In this document: one piece after another, positions 25,547-52,389 of the stretch | How positions within the stretch are numbered: the first letter of the stretch is position 1 | Layout: the number at the start of each line of letters is the position of its first letter | Assembly (NCBI GenBank): GCA_963693285.1 | Contig: OY848926.1 | Span: 563,001-627,000 of the forward strand | Source: Xestospongia muta | Lineage: Eukaryota; Porifera; Demospongiae; Haplosclerida; Petrosiidae | Length of the DNA: 64,000 nucleotides | Reading direction: 5' to 3' | Made by a program: the position numbers and the translations under genes | Notes under the pieces: model-generated | Told to the model about the DNA's origin: nothing | Database searches by the model: none | Seen by the model: the letters and a program-made list of their open reading frames with translations, nothing else

Positions 25547-27354
25547 GTGAAGTTAGTGTACAATAATTAAAATTGCAGTATTATTATTATCAATATAGGA
25601 ATTTCTTGTACTAGAAGTGAATGGATCGTGAAAGTATATATTTCAAGTATTTGTTGTTTTATAACTAACAAGTGGATCTACAGAAGATTTTGAAGATATA
25701 AAAGATTCTATCATTAAGAATAACTAGTTTGAAACCTCTATTTCATATACATTGCAAGTAATAAAAATGTTCATTTTGCTTCAAAGTATTTTAAAAATCT
25801 TTTAATAAACGAAATTGCATTACGCGTACGTCAGGTTAGTTGTTTCACACTGAGAGTTAGCTGAACAGCTTTATAATAAAGTATTGTGTGTTTTGCTGTC
25901 ATGAAAGTAAATTGGAGGGATCAATGGAGCAGTCTCATAGTTGGATCAATTTAATCTCTTCATGGTTGTTTAACAGAACGTGTCCGTATTTTTATCTGTT
26001 TACATAATTGTCCAATCTGTACTATCTAGAAGTATATTGTCTACGTTTTTTCGCGTCCAAAGCCTTCCTATAATCGTTTTGGACTACTTGTTAACTTATA
26101 CAATATTATTTGTATGTCTCCAACGCGTATGACAGTAACGAGATTTTATTAAGCTAGCGCGATGGGTGTGACTGATAATGCCCGAAACTCCTTGGTAGCT
26201 GCCTATAACATTCTGTAACTAGTAATCTTCTTTTGACACTACTACTAATTGTTAAATGGCTGAGACTGATAATTGGCTGAAGAGAAAAACAGTTGAATGA
26301 GTCAAATATTAGTATGTTTTTCCATAGAATGTATAGACTATAACTAAGATCATGTTAACTTTTCTACGTGGTCTTGAAAGTTGACAGACCCTGAGTGATC
26401 GCTTTTTTTTAAAACTTCAAATATCTCAAAACATTAGCATTATGCTATATCATGACTACCTTGTAAAGTTTGCTGTGCCATCATTCAATATAATTGTTCT
26501 CTCTGAATGAATTTCAAAGACATTCCATTGTCTAGGTGATAGCTTCCTGTCCACCATGTTGTCTCAAACTACCAACTATAGTCTCATATGTAAATCAGTG
26601 CTGTTGCCATCACTGTTCCTTTCTTTGTATGACAACAAAAGCCTTCTTAAATAAGGGAATATAGTTATCTCTGAGTAATGGTAAACTCCATTTTCACAAC
26701 AGTACAAAACTTGGTACTTCTATTAAGTCCCATTTGTTTTATACCTTCATTGACATCATAGATACAACATGATCAAGATTTGAAATTCAAAAACTCAATC
26801 TTTAACTGTTTTGATCTCTGCATTAGTGAGGAGTCTGTCGATGTTGTCGCTTGCTCATAATAATAATAATAATAAAAGAGTTTATTACAAAATAAAATAA
26901 TTATTATAGCAAGTATAGGTGCCTACAAAGGAACTCAAGTAATTCTTATAATATGAAAAGTAAACAGTGAATGATATTGAGCAAAATGACAAATTATAGT
27001 AAGAGGAAGTTGGCCTGTTATCAAAATACACCAGACAGAAGGTGATCCTAATTATCTACAGATATTTGAGGCTCTGCAAATTTGCTTCTTGCTTGAGAAG
27101 GGTGACAAAACTCAATTTATGAATAATTTCTCACTAGTCTAACATAGTGATAACCTGCAATGAATATCTTTTATTATATTTAAACTTTATTTTTTCAAAA
27201 TATGAGGGCCTACACAATTAAAGAACATAATGTATACAAGGGAAGATAATATTTATAATAATTATTACAGCAAAATGTTAAGCATTAATGAATATAGATA
27301 ATTATTGGTGTGTTCTAGTAACACAACAAAGTAACAAGTTGAAGCTATCAAAAG
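25547..27354. other. Intergenic region downstream of prosaposin-like gene
   Basis: No gene is supported here. Near 25890-26000 lies an inverted diverged relative of the DNA at 15640-15740 (shared atagttggatc and atctcttc.tgg words). A small TAA microsatellite is at 26861-26876. The part from about 27068 onward is homologous to the 3' spacers of the small saposin genes. Confidence 0.5.
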
Positions 27355-36952
<9,598 letters not shown>

Positions 36953-37158
36953 CTTTTGGTTCAACAGGAGCAGAAACGTTCCACTATCCACTGAAGAAGC
37001 TGGTAAGAACGTGGAAACTTGTATTAACAGGTGAGCGGGTCGTGTAATTATATAACGTAACACATGTCATGTGACTGAATTTAATTAACCGTATTTAAAA
37101 TAATAATAATAAATGTCTTTATTCAATAATACACTGAACTACAATAAGGTATACAAGT

Positions 37159-37532
37159 CTATTGTTGTGGTGGTTGCCATGAATGGATCTTGTCTCTTGT
37201 GGTACTGTACGGGACATATTCCTCATTGGTACCAGATTTGTTCTCAACATGATCTAATAGGAATTTTTTATATTCAGGTGGTTTAGCTATTGGTGAGTCA
37301 TCAGTCATTGAATGTAACCATCTGTGCCTGTTAGAAAGGGAAAAAATAAAAATAAGAAAAATGTCTTCTTCAATATATTATATTGATAAATTTGCTTTTA
37401 AAAATGTTATATATACTTAAACAAGAATAAAATATATGGAATATTGATAATAGATAAGTTAAATATAAGAAAGAGGAGATATCTTATTGAGTTAATAAGA
37501 TTACTGACTACTGTAGAAATTTGGTCTCAAGA

Positions 37533-37563
<31 letters not shown>

Positions 37564-38845
37564 ATATAAACATAGGCCACGCACATGACTAGCAAAAACA
37601 CAATTTGTTTAAGAAACAATGTTAAGTTGAAATTGAAAGTAAATGGTCCCAAATGTAAACAAGTAAGTGAGATATGCTAGATAACAATAGTGTGAAGTAT
37701 TTGATAGAAGGTGTTATAAAATGACCAAACTCTATGTTTAAATAACGTTAGGTATATAAATATATATAACTTGATTTTCAAAAGTGACCACTGCTATCAA
37801 ACTATTAAAAACATTTGCATGTACGTAAGCAATTTCTTCATAAAATACTTGCTATATTTTGCATTTCAAATCATCTATTGATTTTAACCTGAGGTATAAT
37901 TAATTTTAGTAAACATCCATTGAAAAGTGAATGTTTGTGTATACAACAACAATAGCATGTTTTGAGATGTTTTAACAAAAGTGGTCTATTTTCCCAAATC
38001 AGCTCATATATATATATATTGTTATATATGAGAGAGAGTGTGAGAATCATTTACTCTTCTCTCTCTCTCTCTCTTAGAGAGTAAATGATTAAACTTGAAT
38101 CTTAGAGTGATGTCATAAATGTAATGATGTATGTGATGAAAGTCACATAAACAAGTTAGTACTTACTTCTAGTGGGACCAAACCCTAATGATGGAGGGTT
38201 AAATGTACTACTTATACTAGATTATTCTAAAATTAAGCACTAATTTATGAAGACTTAGAGAGAGTACAAAATTCAATTAATACAATCTTTATATCTAACA
38301 TAAATCTATGATTAAATAACAAACCATTCTGGAGGAACTTGTGAACCGTCAAAATCCTTACGATTATAGTATACCCAACGATGACGACCTTCACAGAAAA
38401 GTAGACCATATGTATGATTTGATATTTAACAGAGGATTAAAGTTTAGAGCAAAACTTTGTCATATAGTTAGAAACTAATGCTTTATTCTACATAAGAAGC
38501 ATACATGTCAACCAAAGAATAGGTTGGTCATAGTTACTAGACCAGCCTGACTAAGGCAGCTACAATAATTCATCTTTAGAGTTAACTATATTACATTATA
38601 TGTTGTGGATTGTTAACTAACCAAAAAAATATTCTTTATTTTCAAAATATTTATTTCCAAACATATCCTCCCCCACTAGTGTACCTGCTCGTACATCATG
38701 ACTTCTGAAAAGTATGATAATAAACCACACCCACAACCATAAACAAGGGTTGTGTATAAAATCCTCTTATTTCTCACCTCAGCATCATAAAAAATGCGTT
38801 CTTTAAACCTCCTACTTCTCTAATTCGTCTCCAAAGAAACGCCAT
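37159..38845 (-). CDS. NDUFA12: NDUFA12, mitochondrial complex I accessory subunit
   Basis: Four exons: 38778-38845 (ATG 38845), 38622-38704, 38325-38388 and 37159-37327, together exactly 128 codons with the stop TAG. The product reads [19 protein letters not shown], then [40 protein letters not shown] and EEYVPYSTT near the end. These are the signature blocks of the NDUFA12/B17.2 family, which sits in the peripheral arm of NADH:ubiquinone oxidoreductase. Length is slightly shorter than the vertebrate protein (about 145). The gene is ordinary and intact. Its start is about 160 bases from the start of the plus-strand gene at 39006, so the two may share a divergent promoter. Confidence 0.95.
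37535..37563. repeat. (TA)n in NDUFA12 intron
   Basis: Short AT dinucleotide tract in the long third intron. The rest of that intron (37330-38320) shows no other gene, apart from a hairpin at 38050-38090 (aatcatttactct versus agagagtaaatgatt) around a (CT)n run. Confidence 0.8.
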
Positions 38846-39005
38846 TGTCATCAAGGTTTACTGACTTGAGCCACGCCTAAAAGGTGTGGCTTTGGTGCTA
38901 CATTCTTGTCATTGAATGTAATGAGTAATGTATTTGGCTTCTGTTTTGTCATAACTTACTAGGTAGTTTATTGTATTTACTTATGTAATACAAATCATTG
39001 CAAAG

Positions 39006-40290
39006 ATGGTCAAATACAACTCGATTCTCTGCTTTGTTGTGACGATTCTTGTCATAATATTACTATCCAGTGTCCCCAAAGTTACAGCAGAAGTAGTGGA
39101 GAGTAATGAACTCAACACAAACAGTAAGTAATGTCATTTATAACTCACTAAATTATGTTGCACTGATTTATGCTACAGTAGATTCAGAATCAACTATGAC
39201 GACTAGACATGCATTACCTTCTCTCCCAAGTTGTTCAGAGAAAAACAAGCAGAGCATTGCCTGTCATCATCATCAAGTGATACATACTGATATTGGTGAG
39301 ATTTAATTTATATTAACATCACTGTTTATGTTAATATAACAATGACTGTCTAAATAGAAAGAAACACTTCCATTAACTTGTAGCACATTACAGTGACAAT
39401 TACTGTAAATTATAAATTATATTTTATAAATGAAGCATAATCTTGTTGGCCACAATGTGAAAAGAGAATGTGAGACATGATGGCATATGATAGCAATTGT
39501 ACTAACACATAGTATACGTTTAACAATTTATATTACTTTAGATGTAATAAAATTAATGTGTATGTTTAAATCTCTAATAATAATTATTAAATAGTGATTG
39601 TAATATTTAATTTAAGTGTAAATCTATTTTTCTACTGAAGTGACAACATTATAAATTGAAGCCAATGTAATTTAGTTAAGTTTAGCAAGAAGTACCTTTT
39701 TATGTCATCTTCCTAATAAAGAATCCTTACTGTAGAGATATTTATTGCTATAGTAATGATATCAGTTGTTAACATATTTAGTGACATCAAAGATACTACC
39801 ATAACTTTAACTACCCATAACTACCCATTAGTCATGGATACTTTAAGAGAGGACATTCCCTGCCATGGTAACCTCAAGTCCCAAATAGAGTTAGAATACT
39901 CAATCTATCAGTTTATACTTATTATAATAAATAGGATGACTTATGCCAGAGCTAAGGTACTCACTGGTTGTTTCTCTTTCAGATGAAGATAAATGCGACA
40001 AGTGTCCACCTGAATGTGTGTTGAAGACTCACTGTGATATTAAAATGGACATTTTATTTTTGTTTGTGGCAATTTTTATAGCAGTCATAATGGCATGGAT
40101 ACATTTACGACAAAAAGGAACCTCCAATCCTTCCTCCAAGTACCAGACTCTTAAAGTCCGTCATCTCTTGTGCATCAATAGCAATGATTATACAAGAAAT
40201 GATAAAGGTGCTCATACAATTTGTAGGTGGATGATTTGTGATAATGATGACACAGAAATACAAGAGTGTACTCTACATTTTGAAGATTGA
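39006..40290 (+). CDS. Small type I single-pass membrane protein, unrecognised
   Basis: Three exons: 39006-39122 (signal peptide VKYNSILCFVVTILVIILL), about 39179-39296 and about 39984-40290 (TGA), phases 1 and 1. The product is about 180 residues: signal peptide, a short ectodomain with a cysteine cluster (CSEKNKQSIACHHH, DKCDKCPPECVLKTHC), a membrane helix (DILFLFVAIFIAVIMAWI) and a cytoplasmic tail of about 60 residues with several cysteines (RHLLCIN, TICRWMICDNDD). The Cys-rich juxtamembrane box could be a small fold, but no family is recognised. The 0.7-kb second intron contains no other feature. It is divergent from NDUFA12. Confidence 0.65.
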
Positions 40291-40751
40291 AACAAAAAAA
40301 TGCTTTACAACTATATTAACAATAACATTTTTAATGCATGTGTCCAATTATGACTCATCTTAACTTACATATATTTTCTGTAAACATCCTTTAATTTTCA
40401 AGAGTGGAATATCATTGACCTCATGATCTATATGTGAAATGTACTACTTTATTTATATAAAATCACTGCAAAGTTACCAACTTGTAGCTTATGTATACAG
40501 TTGTAGACTGGATTACAACGAAACCCAAACTTCATATGAAGTACATTTTTAATTTATTATAAACAGTGAGTAATTGACGTGAGTTCAAGATTTCATACAG
40601 CAACTGAAGTAAGCTACAAATTTGTTGTTCAAGAAATTGATTAATTTTACAATGCGCAATTATTGTAACATAAAGAGGAAAAATTGAACTACCTACACAC
40701 CTAAATTAATGAATCATGCACATTATTTTTATGACAATTTTAAACTCCTAT
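40291..40751. other. Intergenic spacer between convergent genes
   Basis: AT-rich, convergent 3' ends of the membrane protein gene and the GH5 gene. A possible poly(A) signal aataaa is not obvious. Nothing else is seen. Confidence 0.5.
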
Positions 40752-42656
40752 TTAATGAAAATGTTTAGCAACAGTTGAAAATAGTTCAGTTGGTGATCGA
40801 TATAGCATATTCCTTGTATCAGATCCCAATTCATAGTCGAGAGCATCCCACTCTTCATCTCTAAATGAAAACAGTAACCAACTCCATTGGAACTCCTCAA
40901 ATATATCCAGTAGATCTTGGAGATACTGACAGGCACCAGGAACTTCACGGCAAATACCAAACTCTCCGACAAATATACGACTTGAAGGTATACCATGTTT
41001 CCTCTGCCAAGTAACAACATATTTTTGTAACATACTTCGAAGAGTGTCCTTTGTAATTTCTATTGTAATATGAGGACAATGAAGCCAACGTCGTATAAAA
41101 CCAGGGTACATGTAACCTGGATTACCAAATTGTCTTTGCAAAGTGAGATGAGGGTGAGTGTACATATGAAATGAATAAGCAATATAGGGATCCTTCAATG
41201 GACGAAGTGCCTCAATAGCTTGAGGATTGGCGAACCGAGGAGAAGTGAGAATAACAACTGTCTGTATATCCGATTGTCGAATAGCTGCCACAGCTTCTTC
41301 ATAAAAATGATTCAATTCTGTAGTAAGATCTAAAGATGATTCAGTAAAGTAGTCATCATCTGAGTTTGGTGTATAGGGCTCGTTGATTAAATCGTAACCC
41401 ATTATTGAGTCATTCATATCTACCAGTGCTTCGGCAATCAGTCCCCAAAACTTGGCTGCTCGGATTCTGACTTTACCTGACTCCCAAAAATCGGAACTTT
41501 TTTTGCTTTGAAATGGAGCACCTGGTAGATCGGTTAATGTAATGATCACTTTCAAACCATGGCTACCAGCTTTATTTATTGCTTGACGAAGTCGAGGAAG
41601 AACCTTTTGGAGATGTTTACTATCATCTTCAATGTTCTTAGCATGTGGGTCTAAGAGGTAATTTAAGTCTTGTGCATCAGCAACAGCACCTACTCTAATC
41701 ACCTTGACTCCATAATTAGAGGCTACAGCAAAATCGAACTGAGAAGCTGGTTCAGATGACATATTTACACCACCAAACCCATTATTCCATATTGATAATG
41801 GAAGCACAGTATTAGTTGTAGGAGGTACCATCTTTTCAATCGGTATCTGATGTAATGGTTTTGTGATGCCTCTAGGCCAATCATGTTCATAAATAAAAGA
41901 ATAAAACTCATGGAAAATTTGACTGTCTTTTTCACTAGCAGGTATGAGCTGTTGTGGCTGGCAATAACCAAAATCAACGTAATCATCTGTTCCAATTTTC
42001 CATATGCTGTGATCTTCATTTAATTTATGCTCACTAACATAAGAGCACCACAAATGACCTAATGATGTAAAGTTAGTATCTCTGCAATAAAATGAGATTT
42101 TGATGAGGATAGGCATATTAATAAAAACGAATTCAGGAGTAAATATGTGAAGTGGACGATCTGAGTCAGAGTTGTTGTAGAGTTTATAATGGAGGCCGTC
42201 TTTAAGTGATTTTAATGGATTCTCCAACTTTGTATGTGGAAATAATCGGAAACCAAAAGCAGTCAAAACAACGTTGTCATCATACTCAACTTTCTTCTGA
42301 CTAAGAAATGAAAGACAATTTGGTTTTAAACAAACACCACAAGAACATATAAGAACACTAGTACAGTTAAATTGTTTTAGAAACACCAAAGATGAGGGCA
42401 GGTTACATAGAAAGGGATGTTCACTATTAACAGCTGTAACCTCACTGCAGTTAGAGGTGGTATGTTGAATAGCAACATCTTTTAATTCTTGAGAGCAACA
42501 ATCATTGTACCATATTAAAATCTTGATGTGATGGTTACGTTTGTCTTGTGAAATAAAACTTTGCAAAGTAAGTTTCAAAGATTCTTGAGTATCTCCTTCA
42601 GAACACTGAACTATGAGACATATAGTGCTAATCACCTCCATCATGATATGAACCAC
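40752..42656 (-). CDS. GH5-type glycoside hydrolase fused to a degenerate GT2 domain
   Basis: Intronless 634-residue ORF (ATG 42656; a second start candidate is four codons on). Residues about 290-634 form a GH5 (endoglucanase-like) barrel with the acid/base motif INEP (Glu426), HMY (His497, Tyr499) and the nucleophile motif VGEFGI (Glu565). Residues about 8-230 align by eye with the C-terminal GT2 domain of the protein at 55818-57682: LKLTLQSFISQ/LKRQLECFKNQ, IKILIWYND/FEVIIWNNN, SIWKIG/PIWKIQ. The metal-binding VCDDDV is replaced by ICSCGV and VDDYW by LGHLW, so this domain should be catalytically dead. No signal peptide is seen. Lack of introns among intron-rich neighbours, and a family typical of bacteria, suggest acquisition by transfer or retroposition. 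A broken copy lies at 58960-60225. Confidence 0.8.
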   Translation of the reverse strand: MVHIMMEVISTICLIVQCSEGDTQESLKLTLQSFISQDKRNHHIKILIWYNDCCSQELKDVAIQHTTSNCSEVTAVNSEHPFLCNLPSSLVFLKQFNCTSVLICSCGVCLKPNCLSFLSQKKVEYDDNVVLTAFGFRLFPHTKLENPLKSLKDGLHYKLYNNSDSDRPLHIFTPEFVFINMPILIKISFYCRDTNFTSLGHLWCSYVSEHKLNEDHSIWKIGTDDYVDFGYCQPQQLIPASEKDSQIFHEFYSFIYEHDWPRGITKPLHQIPIEKMVPPTTNTVLPLSIWNNGFGGVNMSSEPASQFDFAVASNYGVKVIRVGAVADAQDLNYLLDPHAKNIEDDSKHLQKVLPRLRQAINKAGSHGLKVIITLTDLPGAPFQSKKSSDFWESGKVRIRAAKFWGLIAEALVDMNDSIMGYDLINEPYTPNSDDDYFTESSLDLTTELNHFYEEAVAAIRQSDIQTVVILTSPRFANPQAIEALRPLKDPYIAYSFHMYTHPHLTLQRQFGNPGYMYPGFIRRWLHCPHITIEITKDTLRSMLQKYVVTWQRKHGIPSSRIFVGEFGICREVPGACQYLQDLLDIFEEFQWSWLLFSFRDEEWDALDYELGSDTRNMLYRSPTELFSTVAKHFH

Positions 42657-42905
42657 ACCCCATAAAATGAATGGTGTTATTAACTATTAATAAATTGATA
42701 AATATAATAACTTTAATTTGCAATAATACATGTACTAATTATTAATAACAACTTAAATGAGAAAATCTGAAGAAAGGCATGGTCTACAAACAAATCATAA
42801 CACAGCACTTATCCAATAGTTTTATATTACTAGAAAACAGAAGATGATTAAATGAGATAAAAACTAAAATAGGAAAGGTCATTATCACATTAAATAATAA
42901 CATTG

Positions 42906-48402
<5,497 letters not shown>

Positions 48403-49265
48403 AGAAAAAGTTTGGCTGTGGCTCAATGAATAAAATAGAAAATTGCGCATGCGTCTAGAATCTATAGATTCATAGATCTGCACAAATGGTCACACCCTAA
48501 TAGTCAGATGGAATAAACGTAAGATTTTGCACAAGATTATGCTATGTGTAGCATGGCAACCACTGACATATTCCTTCCTAATAGTTTAAAATTGATTTAA
48601 ACTTTATAAAAAAATTTGCTGCTTGAGGTTATGATTTCCAGTATTGGTAAGTTGTTATTAATATATGAATCTTTTACATTGTTATATCATTATTAGACCT
48701 GCTACATTAATACTTTGTAATAATGAGGACAGCTACATTGTACATGTACCTCCTATTAAAACAACAAAACAGGTATATATAGCATAATTTGATAAGACTG
48801 ACATCACGACTAGCTTTGACTTTAAACATTATACATTAGAGAATATCATCACTGCAATGTATGTAGTTCATTGACTTATTAATGTAAGATATAAGTACAG
48901 TTCTATCTATATTAATTCTGTACAAACACTGAATTGTCATACTAATGGTGTTTCATTGTTGCTCCTGTTTGCATTGTTGTATCTGTTATATGTTTTGGGT
49001 TTTTCTAATATGCATCTCTTTTACATCAGTACAAATAATGTATAAAATATAATTCATTCATATTGTTGCACGTAAAGAAATACCTAAAGTTGGTTTCCAA
49101 TTATAACATTTTAATCATAATAAGACTCTAATAAATTGTGGCATTTTTTGTCAAATTTTTGTAGATATCTAAATTATCCATTATTCTGTATTATCATACT
49201 GTCACTAATGAAACCAATCTGTACTGAAACCAAATTTAAACCTTTCCTAACAAGTATTAAAACTG
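48403..49265. other. Intergenic spacer between LRR genes 1 and 2
   Basis: The 5' region of LRR gene 1 and the 3' flank of LRR gene 2. No coding potential or structured repeat is seen. Confidence 0.5.
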
Positions 49266-50911
49266 TTACCAGAAGTGAACTTTGTCCTTAACAGACTGAT
49301 AAATGTCAAGTGTCTTACAATACTCCTCATGTTCTTTGGTTATGTACACTTTCTCTATTGTACTCTCCTTGGTAAGTGCTGTACAAATTGTCTTGAGATC
49401 ATCATCTTTAAAAGAAGTGTGATCGTGGAGATATAGTACAGTAAGTGATTTTGTTGTCTTTATTACTTCAACTATTGTATCGGTACTAGCTGAAGTTATT
49501 AGAGGATTAGCACTGATGGATAATGTCTTTAGTGTTTGGTTTTTAGAAAGTCCTTCACTGATATATTGAACGTATTTATCAGTGATGTTACAATCGGAGA
49601 TTTGTAGTGTTGTTAGAGTGCTATTATTACTTATCATGTCAGACAAGTGGAGTATGTCTTCATATGTGATGCCAGTAACACTGCACAATCGTAGTGATTC
49701 AAGTGTGGTGTTTTCATTAGAGAGAACGTCGATAACTTGTTTGATATTACTGTCATCAGTAAGTGGAGTAGAGTGAAGATACAGAATCTTTATTGTTTTG
49801 TTTTCACTGAGAATTTCTGCCAATGTTGAGATGCATTTATTGTCCAATGGAGTGTTCTTTATGTGAAGTTCACTCACTATACACTTATTGAGATTCTTAA
49901 TAATTACTAACGCATTTTCAGGAGATGATACTTGAAGATAAACCCACCACTTTTTTCCAGTTTGGCGTTTTTTCATTAATCTATTCATGACATCTTCACA
50001 TTCTTTCGTATTTGGTGAGATGAGATGAACATAACTATTATCATCACTCCACCTAACACTTCCAGTATCTCCTGTTGTAAATACAAGAAGTGATTTGCCA
50101 GAATAATTAATTATTAGAAAGACTCAAGTGATTATAGATTTACCTGTAAGAATTATTATTTAGACTACCGTTTATATATGACTATATATAAATACATGTA
50201 ATTATATTTATCATAACATTTTAATGTAACGTCAACATACACATACCAAAGCCAGTAGATTTTCTTGCCTCGTCATTCTTAAAGATATGATCATTATCAT
50301 TGCTTAGTTGTATATTCTCTGGTGTATGTGTGGTAACTGTTATTATCTCTTGAAGTCTTTGACTTAGCTCTGGATACTTGGACCCGAGTCTAACACTTTC
50401 CTCTGCTATGCAAGACTCCAGACCTTATGATATAAGCTAAAAACAATTAATAAGCATCTTTAAATTTCTAACATTGCAAGTTTTTTGTCAACTGATGAAT
50501 CTTCTCTTCCCTTTCTTTTATTTGTAAATCTAGCAACATAACTTGCTCTTGGAGGATCTTTATTTCTTTTTCTTTGTCTTCTAATGCTTTATCCATATCT
50601 ATATAGTATATTCATATTACATATTATAGTATGCCATTTTAATAAAGTCTCGGCTTTTCTGTGTGTGTTGCTATACCTTTGTGTACGAGAAGCTGATTAG
50701 ATTTGCCCATCATGACTCCCAACAACAGTCGAAACATCGTCGATCCTTTCAAATCACTGAGTTTCATGCTTTTTAATTTTAGGTAGTCTAACTCGAGGAC
50801 TACCCCGAACATGTATCTGTACTTAGTACCAGCTCTAATCAGTTCATCTATTGTTGGATCTTCGCTGAAGAAGGCATCGAAATCTGTTGAGGCGTTTCCA
50901 CCAACAGCCAT
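49266..50911 (-). CDS. Short death-like / coiled-coil / LRR protein (copy 2)
   Basis: Four exons: 50677-50911 (ATG 50911; MAVGGNASTDFDAFF), about 50474-50601, about 50247-50432 and 49266-50072. Exon 1 encodes a death-domain-like segment (YMFGVVLELDYLKLKSMKLS, FRLLLGVMM) that seems to stop short of the full six helices. Exon 2 is coiled coil (ALEDKEKEIKILQEQV). Exon 3 is a linker (YPELSQRLQEIITV). Exon 4 carries the LRRs, nearly identical to those at 42906 and 60475 (about 95 percent by eye). Compared with copy 1 it lacks the CARD-like exon, the 230-residue region and several linkers. It may be a reduced, still functional, paralogue. The four-exon model keeps frame. Confidence 0.75.
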
Positions 50912-51150
50912 AACTCTTAGTTATTAATTAATAATTTTCATATCAACTCGAATTAATAAACAACGCCCTCTACTAGCCACACCTTCTGTGGGGAATACCT
51001 GTTATTAACACGCCGATTGCTTGAGCGCTCTGCTAGTTGTCTACTTAAATTTTTTACCGTCAAATTAGCATTGTAAAAAACAATTTCACCATATTTTTAA
51101 CTATAGCTTTGTTACCTCAAAACATGTAAGAAATCAATGTCCGTCATTAT

Positions 51151-51380
51151 CTTACTGGGAATATATGTAGATTGTGCTGGCCATGTAGTACAATTAACAT
51201 TGTTTTCATCCATTCAATCTGTTATTAGATGAGCCTTGTGGCAAGATGCATTATCATGCATGAAGATGTAGTCCAGACCTCTTATTGACCAGGCCAATGG
51301 AATCATTGTATTTTCTAGTATTTCTAAATACTGAAATCTATCCATCTTGCCTTTGACTTCAATTGAATGCTCTTCTTGGT
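51151..51380 (-). pseudogene. Tc1/mariner-type transposase relic
   Basis: The minus strand reads KMDRFQYLEILE, then IFMHDNASCHKAHL, a stop, and NCTTWPAQSTYIPS. The DNA..H block with the second catalytic Asp and the WPAQS motif are hallmarks of Tc1-like DDE transposases. It is interrupted by a TGA and lacks the rest of the gene. It lies in the spacer upstream of LRR gene 2. Confidence 0.85.
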
Positions 51381-51749
51381 TTAAAGGTTAGCTACATTAG
51401 TACTTTAAATTTTTTACAGACTCGTATGCTTCCATCTATCTCTTGTTACCTCACTAAATGGACAAAAATTATTTCATAATTATTAAATAATTAATAATTT
51501 TGGTATGTGGCCTGTTAATAACTTTCATTTATCCTGCAGTCAATGTATTTAAAAAGTTTGAAAATTGGATTACTATACAGCTATACACATGTGTATAAAG
51601 TCTTGATTTGTATAACCAGCTTTAGGATACTGTTTAGGAAAAAAGGATAGCATCATTTGGTGATCTATTAACAGATAGAGTTAGATTAAATGAAATATTA
51701 TTAAAGTGGATGAATTATTTTGCATTAAATAGTTTTAATCCTTAATAGA

Positions 51750-52019
51750 GAAAAGAGTGTGCAGAAAGGCAGAATTATGTGCAATGGGTCATAGATTATC
51801 ACAACAGACTCGACTCAGATCTAGACTCTGTCCTGAAGTAGAGGAAACAAACAGAGTAATAGGAAGAGGGGCTTATGATGGAGTAGTATTAGAGATGAAG
51901 TTACCAAATGGTACTGTAGTAGCTGGAAAGAAGATCCACAATACTTCTTTTGAGTCAAGCAGTGATCCAAATAATGACAAGACAATGAAAGAGAAATTTG
52001 AACACGAATGTTTGAGGTA
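51750..52019 (+). pseudogene. Orphan protein-kinase N-lobe exon
   Basis: The open frame reads EETNRVIGRGAYDGVVLEMK, LPNGTVVAGKKIHN and MKEKFEHECLR up to a donor (ttgag|gtaggt). The glycine-rich loop and VAGKK match the tyrosine-kinase-like family that is common in sponges. The loop has an extra Asp (GAYDGVV where GAYGVV is usual). The part before EETN is coding-like in a different frame (QNYVQWVIDYHNRLDSDLDS), which suggests a frameshift. No following kinase exons (HRD, DFG) are found in the next 3.7 kb, so this is likely a stranded fragment. Confidence 0.65.
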
Positions 52020-52389
52020 GGTGATCTTAACTATAATTGGATCTACAATGTTGTATTTTATAACTTATTGATTCTTACAAGATAAAACAGCTTATGTGAT
52101 TTAGATAGATGGTATGTGTATATAGTATACCAATAATGATGTATATAGTATACCAATAATGAGGTTATATAAATAAAATTTATAACTTATTGATTCTAAC
52201 TTGCATGTACTAATACTTGATTTTAAAAGTAATAGTATCTACAACATTAATTACTAGGATATTAGACATTGTATAAGAATGTAGACATCACAATCAATTG
52301 CAAGTTGTTTTTAAGTATTTTGCTTTGACTAAATTCTTGTGAGAATAATCTATTAATAAGTAATATATTAAGATATTGCATGTATTATT

